Below, one piece after another: positions 1-14,479 of a stretch of 64,000 nucleotides of DNA (position 1 is the stretch's first letter; every line of letters begins with the position of its first letter). Source of the DNA: Flavobacterium davisii (lineage in GTDB: Bacteria > Bacteroidota > Bacteroidia > Flavobacteriales > Flavobacteriaceae); NCBI RefSeq assembly GCF_019565505.1, contig NZ_CP067378.1, positions 248,001-312,000 of the forward strand. Reading direction: 5' to 3'. The notes under the pieces are model-generated. The model had not been told where the DNA came from and searched no databases. It worked only from the letters and a program-made list of their open reading frames with translations. The position numbers and the translations under genes were made by a program.

Positions 1-1677
1 GAATTAGAAGAAAAAAACTACAAAATTCAAAATCGAGTCTTATTATCTCGTTATAGAGGTAAAACAAAATGTTCTAGTTGTAAAGGAAAACGACTAAGAC
101 CTGAAGCAAGTTATATAAAAATAAATCACAAAACATTACCTGAACTTGTAGACTTACCTATCCGTAAATTAATCCCTTTCTTTAAAGAATTAAATTTATC
201 AGAATATGACGCAAAAATAGCTAAAAGACTACTTATTGAAATCAATAGCCGTTTGGCATTTTTAGAAAATGTAGGACTGGATTATCTAACTCTCAACAGA
301 AATTCCGCTACTCTTTCTGGCGGCGAGTCACAACGTATCAACCTAGCTACATCATTAGGAAGTAGTTTAGTTGGCTCTATGTACATACTGGATGAACCCA
401 GTATAGGATTACATCCAAAAGATACTGAAAAACTAACCAAAGTATTAGAATCATTACGTGATTTAGGCAATACCGTAATAGTAGTAGAACATGATGAAGA
501 TATCATGAAATCAGCTGATATGATCATTGATATTGGCCCTGAAGCTGGAACTTATGGAGGTAATTTAGTAGCACAAGGTACATATAAAGAAATATTAAAA
601 TCCAATTCCCTCACGTCCCAATATTTAAATGGAAAATTAACGATAGATATACCTCAAAAAAGAAGAAAATTTAAAAATCATATAGAGATTATTGGTGCTA
701 GAGAAAATAATTTACAAAATCTAGATATCACAATTCCCCTTGACGTATTAACAATCATTACAGGAGTATCAGGATCAGGTAAAAGCACATTAGTAAAAAA
801 AATATTATACCCTGCATTACAAAAACAGTTAGAAGGTGTAAGTGAAAAAGCAGGACAATTTACAGAAATATCAGGTAGTTATTCTCATATCAAACATGTA
901 GAATATGTAGATCAAAATCCAATAGGTCGCAGTTCGCGTTCTAATCCTGTAACATATATAAAAGCATACGATGACATTCGTGATTTATTTGCTAAAGAAA
1001 AAATTTCTAAACTAAGAGGATATCAACCTAAACATTTTTCTTTTAACGTAGACGGAGGTAGATGTGAAAGCTGCAAAGGAGAAGGTACAATAAATGTAGA
1101 AATGGTTTTCATGGCAGACGTTTCGTTACCTTGTGAAACTTGCAATGGCAAACGTTTTAAAAAAGAAATTCTAGAAATTCAATTTGAAGGTAAAAACATA
1201 GATGATATATTAAACCTAACTATAGATGATGCGTTAGACTTTTTTAAAGCAAAAAACCAAAATAAAATCATTCAAAAATTACAACCCTTACAAGATGTTG
1301 GTTTAGGTTATGTTCAATTAGGACAATCTTCATCTACTCTTTCTGGAGGTGAAGCACAACGTATTAAATTGGCTTCTTTTTTAGTTAAAGGAGCCACCAA
1401 GGACAAAGCTCTTTTTATTTTTGATGAACCCACAACAGGTCTCCACTTTCATGATATCAAAAAACTATTAAAATCATTTGATGCACTAATCGAAAAAGGA
1501 CATTCTATTGTAGTTATTGAACATAATCTTGATATGATTAAATGTGCTGATTATATTCTAGATTTAGGACCTGAGGGCGGCGAAAATGGAGGACAATTAC
1601 TTGCCTTTGGCACACCTGAAGAAATTGCAAATAACAAAAAATCAATTACAGGACATTATTTAAAAAGCAAATTATAG
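1..1677 (+). CDS. uvrA: UvrA-family excinuclease ATPase, 5' end outside the window
   Basis: The reading frame is open from base 1, so the gene starts upstream; about 558 residues are visible. It begins just before the first zinc finger (CSSCKGKRLRPEA) and contains the first ABC signature (LSGGESQRI) and Walker B (YILDEPSIGLH). The second half has Walker A (GVSGSGKS), a second zinc finger (CESCKGEG then CETCNGKR), signature LSGGEAQRI and Walker B (LFIFDEPTTGLH). These are the hallmarks of UvrA, the damage-sensing ATPase of nucleotide excision repair. Flavobacteria commonly carry two paralogues. Whether this is the main UvrA or a UvrA2 without the UvrB-binding domain depends on the missing N-terminal half. 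No frame break is seen here. An inverted repeat at 1780-1920 follows the stop. Confidence 0.9.
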   Translation, partial: ELEEKNYKIQNRVLLSRYRGKTKCSSCKGKRLRPEASYIKINHKTLPELVDLPIRKLIPFFKELNLSEYDAKIAKRLLIEINSRLAFLENVGLDYLTLNRNSATLSGGESQRINLATSLGSSLVGSMYILDEPSIGLHPKDTEKLTKVLESLRDLGNTVIVVEHDEDIMKSADMIIDIGPEAGTYGGNLVAQGTYKEILKSNSLTSQYLNGKLTIDIPQKRRKFKNHIEIIGARENNLQNLDITIPLDVLTIITGVSGSGKSTLVKKILYPALQKQLEGVSEKAGQFTEISGSYSHIKHVEYVDQNPIGRSSRSNPVTYIKAYDDIRDLFAKEKISKLRGYQPKHFSFNVDGGRCESCKGEGTINVEMVFMADVSLPCETCNGKRFKKEILEIQFEGKNIDDILNLTIDDALDFFKAKNQNKIIQKLQPLQDVGLGYVQLGQSSSTLSGGEAQRIKLASFLVKGATKDKALFIFDEPTTGLHFHDIKKLLKSFDALIEKGHSIVVIEHNLDMIKCADYILDLGPEGGENGGQLLAFGTPEEIANNKKSITGHYLKSKL

Positions 1678-1779
1678 ATTTGGCATACTATTTGATAACC
1701 ATTCATAAGATTTTAATTCATATTAAGTTGGATACTGATATAATAAAATTTAATTAGGTTGGTTTTGTTTTTATAAAGG

Positions 1780-1920
1780 GGTGTCCTAAAAAATAGCAAT
1801 CTTGTTCTTTTGATCAAAAGAAAGTGTAACAGGTAAATAAATCATAAAATCCTGATCGCAAAATTTTCTATCGCATCAAAACAATAAATTAAATACTAGA
1901 TTGTTGCTTTTCGGACACCT
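1780..1920. repeat. long-loop inverted repeat downstream of uvrA
   Basis: Arms of about 22 bases (GGTGTCC followed by A-rich sequence and CAATCT) at 1780-1803 pair imperfectly with 1896-1920. The loop is about 95 bases. It could act in termination after uvrA or be a small inverted-repeat element. Comparable long-loop structures end other genes at 9783-9847 and 29952-30066. Confidence 0.4.
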
Positions 1921-2600
1921 TTATTACATTTTTTAGACAATATTATTCTTTATATAATATTCTCAAATACAACCAAGTCCTCCCTATTAAACAAAGTTTG
2001 TCTTCCTTTGCACTTTTTATACTCCCTTAATTATCCCAATTCCGCATTAGCCTTCATGATAAAGATAAAAAGGTAAAAAATACATAACCTTTTCTTCTTG
2101 CAGATGTAGGGAAAAAGCATTGATTTAACGCGTCATTTCTTTACTTCCATCAAAGCAAAAACTCACATTATTAATTATTTATATGATTTCTCTTTTTCTA
2201 TAAATGACAAGATTACAAACTTTTAAAACAACCTAATTAAGAACATAAAAGTGTATTTTTTTAGATTCAAAGTTCTTTTTATTTCTAACACATAATCTGG
2301 ATTTATAGTCGTTTTATCTCTATTTGCAATTTTTTACTATGTATATCATTCTACATGATTTTTACTTTCATTTCTCCGTTCAAATAACTATTCATCTCCT
2401 CTTTTAAAACAAACACGCTATAAAACATCTATTTTTAATCATAAAAGCATCTTAAAATCCACACAAAAACAGGAATAATTCATATTTTTAAAACAAGAAA
2501 GCTTTTATAATAACAAGAGATAACTAAAATTTAATTTCAACTATCTATATAATTTATATAATTTGAAATTCTTTATTTATATTGCAATAAAACCAAAACT
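1921..2600. other. gene-poor A+T-rich spacer
   Basis: No convincing coding frame is seen. A short piece near 2037-2052 (AATTCCGCATTAG) matches the terminal repeat found in the mobile elements of this window, so the stretch probably includes decayed repeat sequence. No clear promoter could be assigned for the next gene. Confidence 0.4.
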
Positions 2601-5404
2601 TTGAAGAAACAACTCTTATTCATTATTTTATTTTTTACATTAACGAATGTAAACTCTCTATACAGTCAACAATCATTAGATTGCAAAGTCTCTTTAGAGC
2701 CTCATTCAAAAAAAAATAATTGTTCATCAAAAATTACATATAAAAACCAATACCCTTATTCTATTGATAGATTAATTTTTAATGATTGGAATAATAGTTT
2801 TTCTAATAGGCAAACACCACTTGGAAAAAAACTATCGGATCAATTTGTTCGGAATTTCCACTTATCTAATAAAAATGAAAGAGGTGAAACCTATATAAAT
2901 TCTATTACAGTAAATAATACAGAGATCAAACCAGAAAGGATCCCCAATCAAATAGATTTATTTTCAATAGATATCCCTCTTTTAAAATCAGGAGATTCTA
3001 TAAAAATTCAATTGGACTATGAACTAAAAATACCTAATAGTAAATTTACCCGATGGGGAACAAACAAAGAAGATTTTTATCTAAAAGATTGTTTTTTACT
3101 AATCAACAAACAAATAGACAGGCATACAGGCATTTTATATAGTAATGAAAACACAGAAGATGCAACCTATGAAACGGTTAACGAATTACTTTTTTCATTT
3201 GACATACCCAATCAATACAGCATTACTTCTAATTTAGATTCAATAGATTCAAAAACTTTTAAAAGCAAAAACTTAAAAGAATATCAATTTATAATAGAAA
3301 AAAATAAAACTTTCGAAACATTATCTAACGACAATATTTCCATCATAACCAATTTAGATAGTAAAAACGTTAATGATATTCAAAAATTCCTTATTATTGA
3401 TAGAATTACCAACTACTTTCAAACTCATTTAGGAAAATCTAAGACAAAACGCCTTCTTATTTCTCAAATTGATTATGATCGAAATCCTTTTTATGGTCTC
3501 AATCAACTACCAAGCATTTTAAGTCCTTTTTCTAATAGTTTTTTATATGAACTAAAATTTTTAAAAGTTTACTCACAAAATTTTTTAAAATCTAATTTAA
3601 ATATCGACTGGCGAAAAGACCATTATTTATTAGATGCTATTCAATACTACTATTTAATCCAATATATAGAAGAATATTACCCTAATGCCAATTTAGCAGG
3701 AACTCTTAACCGATTTAAGATACTAAGAGGTTACGAACTAATAAACGCTAAATTCAACGAACAATATTATCACGCTTATCTAATGATGGCCAGAAAAACT
3801 TTAGATCAAGCTCTTACTACACCTAAAAATAAATTAAGCAAATTTAACGAACAAATTGCCCTTAAATACAAAGCAGGATTAGCTTTTAAATATCTTGAAA
3901 ACTATTTAGGAGATCAATCTTTAAAAAAAAGCATCCAAGAATTTTTAAAGATTAATCAAGAAAAATTTTGTAGTAATATTGATTTTGAAAACATTTTAAA
4001 AAAAAACACACAAAAAGATATAAATTGGTTTTTTCAAGAATTAGTACCTTCTAAAGAAACCGTTGATTTTTATTTTGGGAAAATTCAAAATCGAGATAAT
4101 CAAATTCAATTAGAAATTAAAAAAAATCAAAACACGAACCTCCCTTTCACCTTAAGTGGTTATAAAAACAAAGACAAAATATTTGAAAAATGGATTATTC
4201 CTAACTTTGAAAAAGATACTATTTTAACTTTTAATAAAAAAGAATTAGACCAATTTGTCATTAATCAAAATAATTATTATCCAGAATTAAACAAAAAAAA
4301 CAACTACAAAACTACTGGTTTTTTAAAACCCAATCGGCCTATCCATTTCACTTTTTTTAGAGATTTAGAAGATTCTAAACGCAATCAAATATTTTATTAC
4401 CCCAATATTGATTACAACGTATATGATGGCGTATTAGCATCTTTAATTCTAAACAATGAAAGTTTTATAGCACGTCCTTTTAATTATGAAATAAATCCAA
4501 GTTATTCATTCAATACCCGATCATTAACAGGTAGTGGTTTTATAGGTTATTCATTAAACAAACCTTCTAAAGATAACTTTCAAACCCGTTTTACCTTATC
4601 TAGTTCCTATTTTCATTATATTCAAAACGCTTCTTATTTTAGAATTATACCAGCACTTACTTTTCGATTCCGAAATGCTGACATTACCAAAAATGAATAC
4701 AAAAGCCTTTCTTTCAGGCAAGTTTTTGTAAAAAGGAATTCAGCCCTCTATCGAAAGACACCTTATCCCCATTAAACTATTCTGTATTTAACGCTCGTTA
4801 TTCATTTGGAAATAACGAAACCGCAAAAGGATATCATGTATCAAATCAGCTACAAATAAGCAATGAATTTGCTAAATACATTAATGAAATTAGTTACAGA
4901 AAACTTTTTGAAAACAATTATCAAATTGGATTTCGTTTTTACGGAGGCTTGTTTCTCTACAAAAACACCAATTCTTCTTATTATGATTTTGGATTAGATC
5001 GTCCAAAAGACTATCTTTTTGATTACTCTTTCTATGGGAGAAGTGAAAAATCAGGTTTTTTTAGTCAACAAATCATAATAGCTGAGGGAGGATTTAAATC
5101 TAAATTTAACAATCCTTATGCTAATCAATGGCTTGCAGCACTCAATATAACTTCTTCTTTATGGAAATGGATTCAGCTATATGGCGATATAGGATTATAC
5201 AAAAACAAATACAATGATCCTAATTTTATTTACGATTCTGGAATTCATTTAAACATAGTTCCTGATTATTTTGAGATATTCTGCCCTATCTATTCAAAAA
5301 ATGGATGGGAAATCGGTCAAAAAAATTATACTGAAAAAATACGTTTCCAATTTACTATTAATCCGAAAACACTTTTAGGTATTTTCAATAGAAAATGGTT
5401 TTAA
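2601..5404 (+). CDS. secreted M1-peptidase-like protein lacking the zinc motif, one frame break
   Basis: The protein is about 934 residues. It starts at a TTG, because no in-frame ATG lies upstream and a signal peptide follows directly (hydrophobic core LLFIILFFTL, Ala-free cleavage near YSQQ). The middle resembles gluzincin aminopeptidases of family M1: an N-terminal beta region, then a helical segment with KAGLAFKYLENYLG and a WFFQELV motif typical of the end of the M1 catalytic domain. No HExxH zinc site is visible where expected, so catalytic activity is doubtful. The C-terminal 350 residues are rich in aromatic beta strands and could form a barrel or surface domain. The frame breaks in an A5 run at 4730-4734. 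One extra A restores VFVKKEFSPLSK and joins 2601-4735 to the downstream frame. Function unknown. Confidence 0.6.
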
Positions 5405-5554
5405 AACAAAAAAAAGAATATTTTAATAAATTTTCATTATAAAAAACTTTATTTTAATAAAAAATAAATAATTAAAAAGATTATATCTAAATAAAAATAC
5501 GAATAATTAAATTTTATTTTTTCAAAATAAAGCGCAACATAACCGCTTTTTAAT

Positions 5555-5562
5555 TAAATTTG
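5555..5562 (+). promoter_or_regulatory. -7 element of a Bacteroidetes promoter
   Basis: TAAATTTG fits the TAnnTTTG consensus of the Bacteroidetes primary sigma factor and lies 19 bases before the ATG at 5582. The matching -33 TTG is not evident. Confidence 0.5.
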
Positions 5563-5581
5563 CGTACTTACATTTAAGAAA

Positions 5582-7982
5582 ATGGCACAAGTAGAAGAAA
5601 AAAAGAATTAACTTTTGAAGATTTTAAAACAGAAGTTTTAAATGATTACAAAATTGCTCGCATTAGTCGCGAGTGTAGTTTATTAGGTCGTAAAGAAGTC
5701 TTAACAGGAAAAGCGAAATTCGGAATTTTTGGAGATGGAAAAGAAATCCCCCAACTTGCTTTAGCAAAAGCATTCCAAAATGGTGATTTTCGTTCAGGTT
5801 ATTATCGTGACCAAACTTTTATGATGGCTATAGGTGCTTTAACAATTGAGCAATTCTTTGCGGGTCTTTACGGACATACTGATTTAGCATTCGATCCTAT
5901 GAGTGCTGGTCGTCAAATGGGAGGTCACTTTGCTACACATTCACTAGATGAAAACGGTAATTGGAATGACCTAACTAAGCAAAAAAACTCAAGCGCTGAC
6001 ATCTCTCCTACAGCAGGACAAATGCCCCGTTTATTAGGCTTAGCACAGGCTTCTAAAATCTTTAGAAATGTAGAAGGAATAAACACTACCCTATTTTCTG
6101 TAAAAGGGAATGAGGTTGCTTGGGGAACTATTGGCAACGCCTCTACATCAGAAGGATTGTTCTTTGAAACAATTAATGCTGCTGGTGTTTTACAAGTTCC
6201 TATGGTAATGAGTGTATGGGACGATGAATACGGTATTTCAGTCCATGCTCGTTATCAAACAACAAAAGAAAACATTTCCGAAATCCTAAAAGGTTTTCAA
6301 AGAGATGAAAAAAATAAAGGTTTTGAAATACTAAATGTAAAAGGTTGGGATTATCCTGCTCTAGTAGAAACCTATCAACAAGCGTCTAAAATAGCTCGAG
6401 AAGAACATGTACCTGTATTAATCCACGTAAACGAATTAACACAACCACAAGGTCATTCTACTTCCGGATCACATGAACGCTATAAATCAACTGAACGTTT
6501 AGCTTGGGAAACAGAATTTGATTGCTTATCTCAAATGCGTAAATGGCTATTAGAAAATAACTTAGCCACAACAGAAGAATTAGATGAAATTGATACATTA
6601 GCCAAAAAAGATGTTTTAGAAGGTAAAAAAACAGCTTGGGCCAATTTTTCAAATCCCATCAAATCAGAAAGAGATGAATTAATAACAGTTTTACAAAACA
6701 TAGCATCTGAATCAACCAATAAGATATTTATAGAAAAATATGCTAATGATTTAAATAGCATTAAAGAACCTATTCGCAAAGATATAATCACAACTGCGCG
6801 AAAAGTACTCAGAATGCTAATACAAGAAAACGGCAGAACTACATTAGCCAATTGGATCACACAGTATACTCAACAAATCCAACCTAAATTTAGTTCTCAT
6901 CTATTTTCTCAATCAAAAAATAATGTATTAACTATCAATGAAATAAAACCTACTTACGACGAAAATGCAGAGGAAGTAGACGCACGTTTAGTTATACGAG
7001 ATAATTTTGATGCCCTTTTTACAAAATACCCACAAACCTTAATTTTTGGTGAAGACTCTGGAAATATTGGAGACGTAAACCAAGGGTTAGAAGGGATGCA
7101 GGAAAAATATGGTGAAATGCGTGTAAGTGATGCAGGTATACGCGAAGCTACTATCCTAGGCCAAGGAATAGGAATGGCTATGAGAGGATTAAGACCTATA
7201 GCCGAAATTCAATATTTAGACTACTTACTGTATGCTATTCAAATCATGAGCGATGATTTAGCCACCTTACAATACCGTACAGCAGGTCGTCAAAAATCAC
7301 CTCTAATCATCAGAACTCGTGGTCATCGCTTAGAAGGTATTTGGCATTCAGGATCCCCAATGGGAATGATCATCAATGCAATTCGTGGAATTCATGTATT
7401 AGTACCTCGTAACATGACAAAAGCAGCTGGTTTTTATAACACTTTATTGGAAACAGATGAACCTGCATTAGTAGTAGAATGCTTAAATGGCTACCGCTTA
7501 AAAGAAAAAATGCCTACCAACTTAGGTGAATTCAAAACACCTATAGGTATTACAGAAACAATAAAAGAAGGAAAAGATATAACCATAGTATCTTATGGTT
7601 CTACTTTGCGTTTAGTTGAACAAGCAGCTAAAGAATTACTAGAAATAGGTATTGATGTTGAAATTATTGATATACAATCATTACTTCCTTTTGACATTAA
7701 CCACGATATAGCAAAATCAGTTGCTAAAACAAATCGTTTATTAATTGTAGACGAAGATGTTCCCGTGGTGCAGCTGCCTATATTTTACAACAAATCATAG
7801 AAGTACAAAAAGCCTATAAACATTTAGATAGCCAACCTGAAACTCTTACAGCAAAAGCACATCGACCTGCTTATGGCACTGATGGTGATTATTTTTCAAA
7901 ACCATCAATAGAAGATATTTTCGAAAAAGTATATGACATTATGCACGAATCTAATCCTAGTAAGTTCCCTAACTTATATTAA
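5582..7982 (+). CDS. fused alpha/beta 2-oxoacid dehydrogenase E1 component (thiamine diphosphate dependent)
   Basis: About 800 residues combine the E1 alpha and E1 beta domains in one chain, the form seen in Bacteroidetes branched-chain or pyruvate-type dehydrogenases. E1 decarboxylates a 2-oxoacid on thiamine diphosphate and passes the acyl group to a lipoyl E2. The alpha half shows [15 protein letters not shown] and the cofactor loop ([15 protein letters not shown]), in which the usual GDG is GNA. The beta half begins near the middle with [16 protein letters not shown] and [10 protein letters not shown]. Two frame breaks are inferred. An A7 run at 5598-5604 hides the true start at 5582 (restored [15 protein letters not shown]). 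A missing G at 7765 restores [14 protein letters not shown] and carries the frame to the stop at 7980-7982. The substrate (2-oxoisovalerate or pyruvate) cannot be fixed from sequence. Confidence 0.85.
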
Positions 7983-8005
7983 AATTAGTTTTTAAATATC
8001 ATGAT

Positions 8006-8041
8006 AAAAAATGGAACGAAAATTATTTCGTTCCATTTTTT
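8006..8041 (+). terminator. intrinsic terminator after the E1 gene
   Basis: A 14-bp perfect stem (AAAAAATGGAACGA at 8006-8019, complement at 8028-8041) ends in T residues, 23 bases after the E1 stop. The A/T tracts on both sides would let it work in either direction. Confidence 0.8.
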
Positions 8042-8060
8042 ATTTTATTTATTTTGAATA

Positions 8061-8154
8061 ATACCATTTCTGGGTTGAATTTACCTAAACCAAAACTCAC
8101 TACAAAACACACGAATGAAAAGATATTACAGTAAATTTAAACCTTAAATGGTAT
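8061..8154. repeat. 94-bp inverted-repeat (MITE-like) element, copy 1
   Basis: Bounded by ATACCATTT and its complement AAATGGTAT. The interior (TTTACCTAAACCAAAACTCAC, then a TTACAGTAAATTTAAACC segment) recurs in reverse orientation at 33640-33746, so this is a dispersed element and not a chance palindrome. Confidence 0.6.
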
Positions 8155-8355
8155 AATACTGATAATATCCTCTTTCTATCTAAGTAACAAACTCACTTAT
8201 GCACTACAATCATGAAAACGCAAATAAATAACTCTATTAATAAAACTAGTTTTTATTAAATAATTTTCGCAAAGGGAGATTTATAAAATCTAATATATTT
8301 ATATAATTTAACGAGGAATAATATCCATTTTAAACACCTTTTAAATATCTCTTGA

Positions 8356-8732
8356 TTACAACTTCCCTTCTAACTGTTTTTTATATCTATTTAACAAGGC
8401 TTTTGTCATACCCAAATTAGCTTGAGAAGAGTCAATTGCTAAATAAATAAAATAAGTATTATCTTTTGATATATCTAAGATATGAACCTCTTCTGTCAAT
8501 GTAATCAAAATATCTTCAATAGATTGATTTAAATGAAAGGCTTCAATAGCATTCAATTTGGCTTTAACAACTTGTAAATTAAATGATGAAGCTAATTCTG
8601 CATCAAAACCGGAATTGATGATTTAGCATATAAACAAATTCCACTATTTACTTCTGAAATGGCTACACGTAAAAAACCGGGTATCGTTTCACAATCACTT
8701 CCAAATTGTTCTAAAAAATCATACATTTTCAT
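8356..8732 (-). CDS. roadblock/LC7-like small protein, one frame break
   Basis: About 124 residues starting MKMYDFLEQFG. The C-terminal half (ILITLTEEVHILDI, then IYLAIDSSQANLGMTKALL) matches the strand-helix pattern and NLGMxxxxL helix of roadblock/LC7 proteins, which in bacteria pair with small GTPases such as MglA. No GTPase gene is adjacent. The frame breaks at 8615-8616: one more base restores AKSSNSGFDAELASSFNLQ and joins both halves. Family assignment is by pattern only. Confidence 0.5.
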
Positions 8733-9868
8733 TTATTTTTAAATTATTCTAATTAATAAGCAGAAGGATAACTTTACAAACTTACGTTTCTAAAAAAATT
8801 GATACTCAAACGAATAGTCGATAATTAAAAATGAACTATAATAGAATTATTTTAGAAAATTAGATCTTATATTAAGTTTAAAATACAATTATTCATTTAT
8901 GAATCATTTCTTAATCTACAATTAAAACAAAATCTTCCCCCCAACATTCTAAATCTTTAGAATTGTTTCTATTTCAGTTTTTTAATCCTTTATAGAAAAA
9001 ATAATTAACAGTATACTTAAATTCTATTCAAGAAAACAAATTAGATCATTATCTCGTATGATTAACACAAGTTTACAGCTTATAGCTCCTTTTCGCTTTA
9101 CAATCTTATTTTACGTTAAATATTATTTTTTTATTTCTTATATCTATTGCAGTTCCCTTAAGACATATTAATATTATTATTTTATTGGGTACAAAACTAA
9201 ATTATCCATTCTTTTTAAAATTGTAAAAAAACGACAACATAACTTAAATTAAAATGATAGGTTGATGATAAAAAAAAACTAAAAATCAACATTTTAATAC
9301 AAATAAAATATACAAAAACAATAGGTAGTTATACCATGTTATTTTATTAAAACAAAATATGAATTATACTCAGATTACATAATAAACTTTGTAATGAAGA
9401 TGAAAAAGTAAAAAATAAGAATACACTGATTTTTTATCAAATGCGGGTATACTTACCCCAAAATTCTGCGTTAGAAATTATCATTTATCAATTCTTCTAT
9501 TGAAATGACATTATCAGTACTATATTTTGCTTATTTACATTACAACCTTTCTTGGATCGAAATTTTATAATAATTTTCTAACGCATAGTATGAATTAAAT
9601 AAGTATTTTTTTTTTAAAATCTATCAAGGAAGGTAAAAAATCTTAAAATAATACTTTAAGAAATCATTTAATGGAGTTAGATAAAATCTAAAATGGTTTC
9701 AGAAAAATATTTTGGAACCAACTAAATAAGATTTGATAGCATTGGCACCTTTTCTTATACACCTAATTTATTATAAAAGAGAGAGAGTATCTAAAAAGTA
9801 TTATCAATTTATTTGAAACAATCGTAAAAAACTTTTAGACACTCTCTATTTTTAAGTATTATACGCTA
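8733..9868. other. gene-poor spacer of about 1.1 kb
   Basis: No coding frame is convincing. The sequence is very A+T-rich. A terminator-like inverted repeat at 9783-9847 is the only clear structure; a weak AATTCTGCGTTAG near 9460-9475 resembles the terminal repeat of the local elements. Confidence 0.4.
9783..9847 (-). terminator. long-loop hairpin downstream of katG
   Basis: Arms AGAGAGTATCTAAAAAGT and ACTTTTAGACACTCTCT pair over about 17 bases across a 30-base loop. It lies 22 bases beyond the katG stop, the right place for its terminator. Confidence 0.5.
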
Positions 9869-13154
<3,286 letters not shown>

Positions 13155-13537
13155 TCAATTTTCATATAACTCGATGGGTAATTCATCAGGATCTTGAAGA
13201 AATGTAAATCTTTTTTGAGTAAACGCATCAGTTCTTATAGGTTCAACTATAATATTGTGTTTTTTTAGTTTTTCTATCGCCTCTTTTAGATCTAAAACTT
13301 CAAAAGCTAAATGTCTTAGTCCGCAGGCTTCTGGTCTTGAAACTCTTACGGGGGATTAGGAAATGAGAATAATTCTATAACATAAACTCCATCTAATGCT
13401 AAATCTAACTTATAAGACTCTCTATCTTCTCTATATACTTCTTTTATAATTTCTAATCCTAAAATTTTTGTATAAAAATATTTTGACTTCTGATAGTCTG
13501 AACAAATAACAGCTATATGATGAACCTTTTTTAACAT
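13155..13537 (-). CDS. VOC-fold (glyoxalase/bleomycin-resistance) protein, one frame break
   Basis: About 127 residues. The start MLKKVHHIAVICSDYQKSKYFY shows the metal-ligand His and first beta-alpha unit of the vicinal oxygen chelate fold. The second half (CGLRHLAFEVLDLKEAI, FLQDPDELPIELYE) shows the second His and the terminal Glu. The order fits the small SMU.1112c/YaeR-like family. The frame breaks in a G5 run (C5 on the coding strand) at 13350-13354; one more base reads through to the stop at 13155. Substrate unknown. Confidence 0.75.
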
Positions 13538-13552
13538 ATATACTTAAACGCA

Positions 13553-13580
13553 TTTAAGGCAACAAAATAGTTGCCTTAAA
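13553..13580 (-). terminator. terminator of the DJ-1-like gene
   Basis: An 11-bp perfect stem (TTTAAGGCAAC and complement, 6-base loop) lies 19 bases beyond the stop at 13599 and between two leftward genes. Confidence 0.7.
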
Positions 13581-13598
13581 TAATTTTTAAATTTTAGA

Positions 13599-14384
13599 TT
13601 AAAGTTTTTGAAGTTCTTTTAAAACAGCTTCTCCTACTCCATGAGCTGATTGTGGATTTTGTCCTGTTACGACTCTTTGGTCTACCGTCACGTGAGATTG
13701 CCACAATCCTGATTTTTCAAACTTTGCACCACGTTCTATAAGTTTAGTTTCTAAACTAAATGGTACTACATTTTCTAATTTTATAGCACTCTCTTCTTCA
13801 TTGGTAAAAGCATTGATTTTTTTTCCGTCAACCAAATATTTTCCATTATTAAGTTTAATATTTACCAAACCTGCTGGTCCATGACAAACGGCACTTACTA
13901 CACCATTATTTTCATATATTTTTTGAGCAATTAAAGCTAATTCTACATTATCTGCAAAATCCCACATTGTTCCATGCCCTCCTGCATATAAGATAGCTAC
14001 ATAATCAGATGGATTAACATCGGATGGTTTCATAGTATTTTGAATTTTAGCTTGGTATTTTTCATCTGCTAAAAATCTTTGGTCAATAGGATCTTCATTA
14101 TTTTCTCCATAATAGGATGGATGCCCCCCTTTAGGGCTAACAAACTCTATTTCATATCCTGCATCACTTAAAACAGCCCAAGGATGAGTTACTTCACCTA
14201 AATAATAACCTGTAGATTCTCCTGTTTCTCCTAATTTGTCGTGGCTAGTCACCACAAATAAAATTTTTTTGTTCATCTTTTTCCTATTTAAATTTTGCGC
14301 ATTTGCTTGGTTTACACCACCAAAAATGGTATAAATTACAATTACTATAATTCCTGTTAAAACTTTTTTGAATAGTTTGCTCAT
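13599..14384 (-). CDS. DJ-1/PfpI superfamily protein with an N-terminal export signal
   Basis: 261 residues. The nucleophile elbow AVCHGPAGL places the catalytic Cys, and the core ILFVVTSHDKLGETGESTGYYLGEVTHP matches the large HchA-like subgroup (glyoxalase III or protein deglycase-type enzymes). An extra N-terminus with a hydrophobic stretch (VLTGIIVIVIYTIFGG) ending in NANAQ-like sequence suggests secretion to the periplasm. Starting at the internal Met of MNKKILFVV would give a cytosolic form. The first start is preferred because the hydrophobic segment is intact. A Crp/Fnr regulator lies 95 bases upstream on the same strand. Confidence 0.75.
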   Translation of the reverse strand: MSKLFKKVLTGIIVIVIYTIFGGVNQANAQNLNRKKMNKKILFVVTSHDKLGETGESTGYYLGEVTHPWAVLSDAGYEIEFVSPKGGHPSYYGENNEDPIDQRFLADEKYQAKIQNTMKPSDVNPSDYVAILYAGGHGTMWDFADNVELALIAQKIYENNGVVSAVCHGPAGLVNIKLNNGKYLVDGKKINAFTNEEESAIKLENVVPFSLETKLIERGAKFEKSGLWQSHVTVDQRVVTGQNPQSAHGVGEAVLKELQKL

Positions 14385-14479
14385 GGCTACACTATTATAA
14401 ATTGATTATGCAAATTTCAGGACATTCTCTATTTTTACATAGGAAGTAAATCACATCTTTTTTGTGCGCTATATCACAA

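Noticed and set aside
253..1677. uvrA gene starting at the TTG at 253
   Set aside because: The frame is open to base 1 and encodes the first zinc finger upstream, so the start is outside the window.
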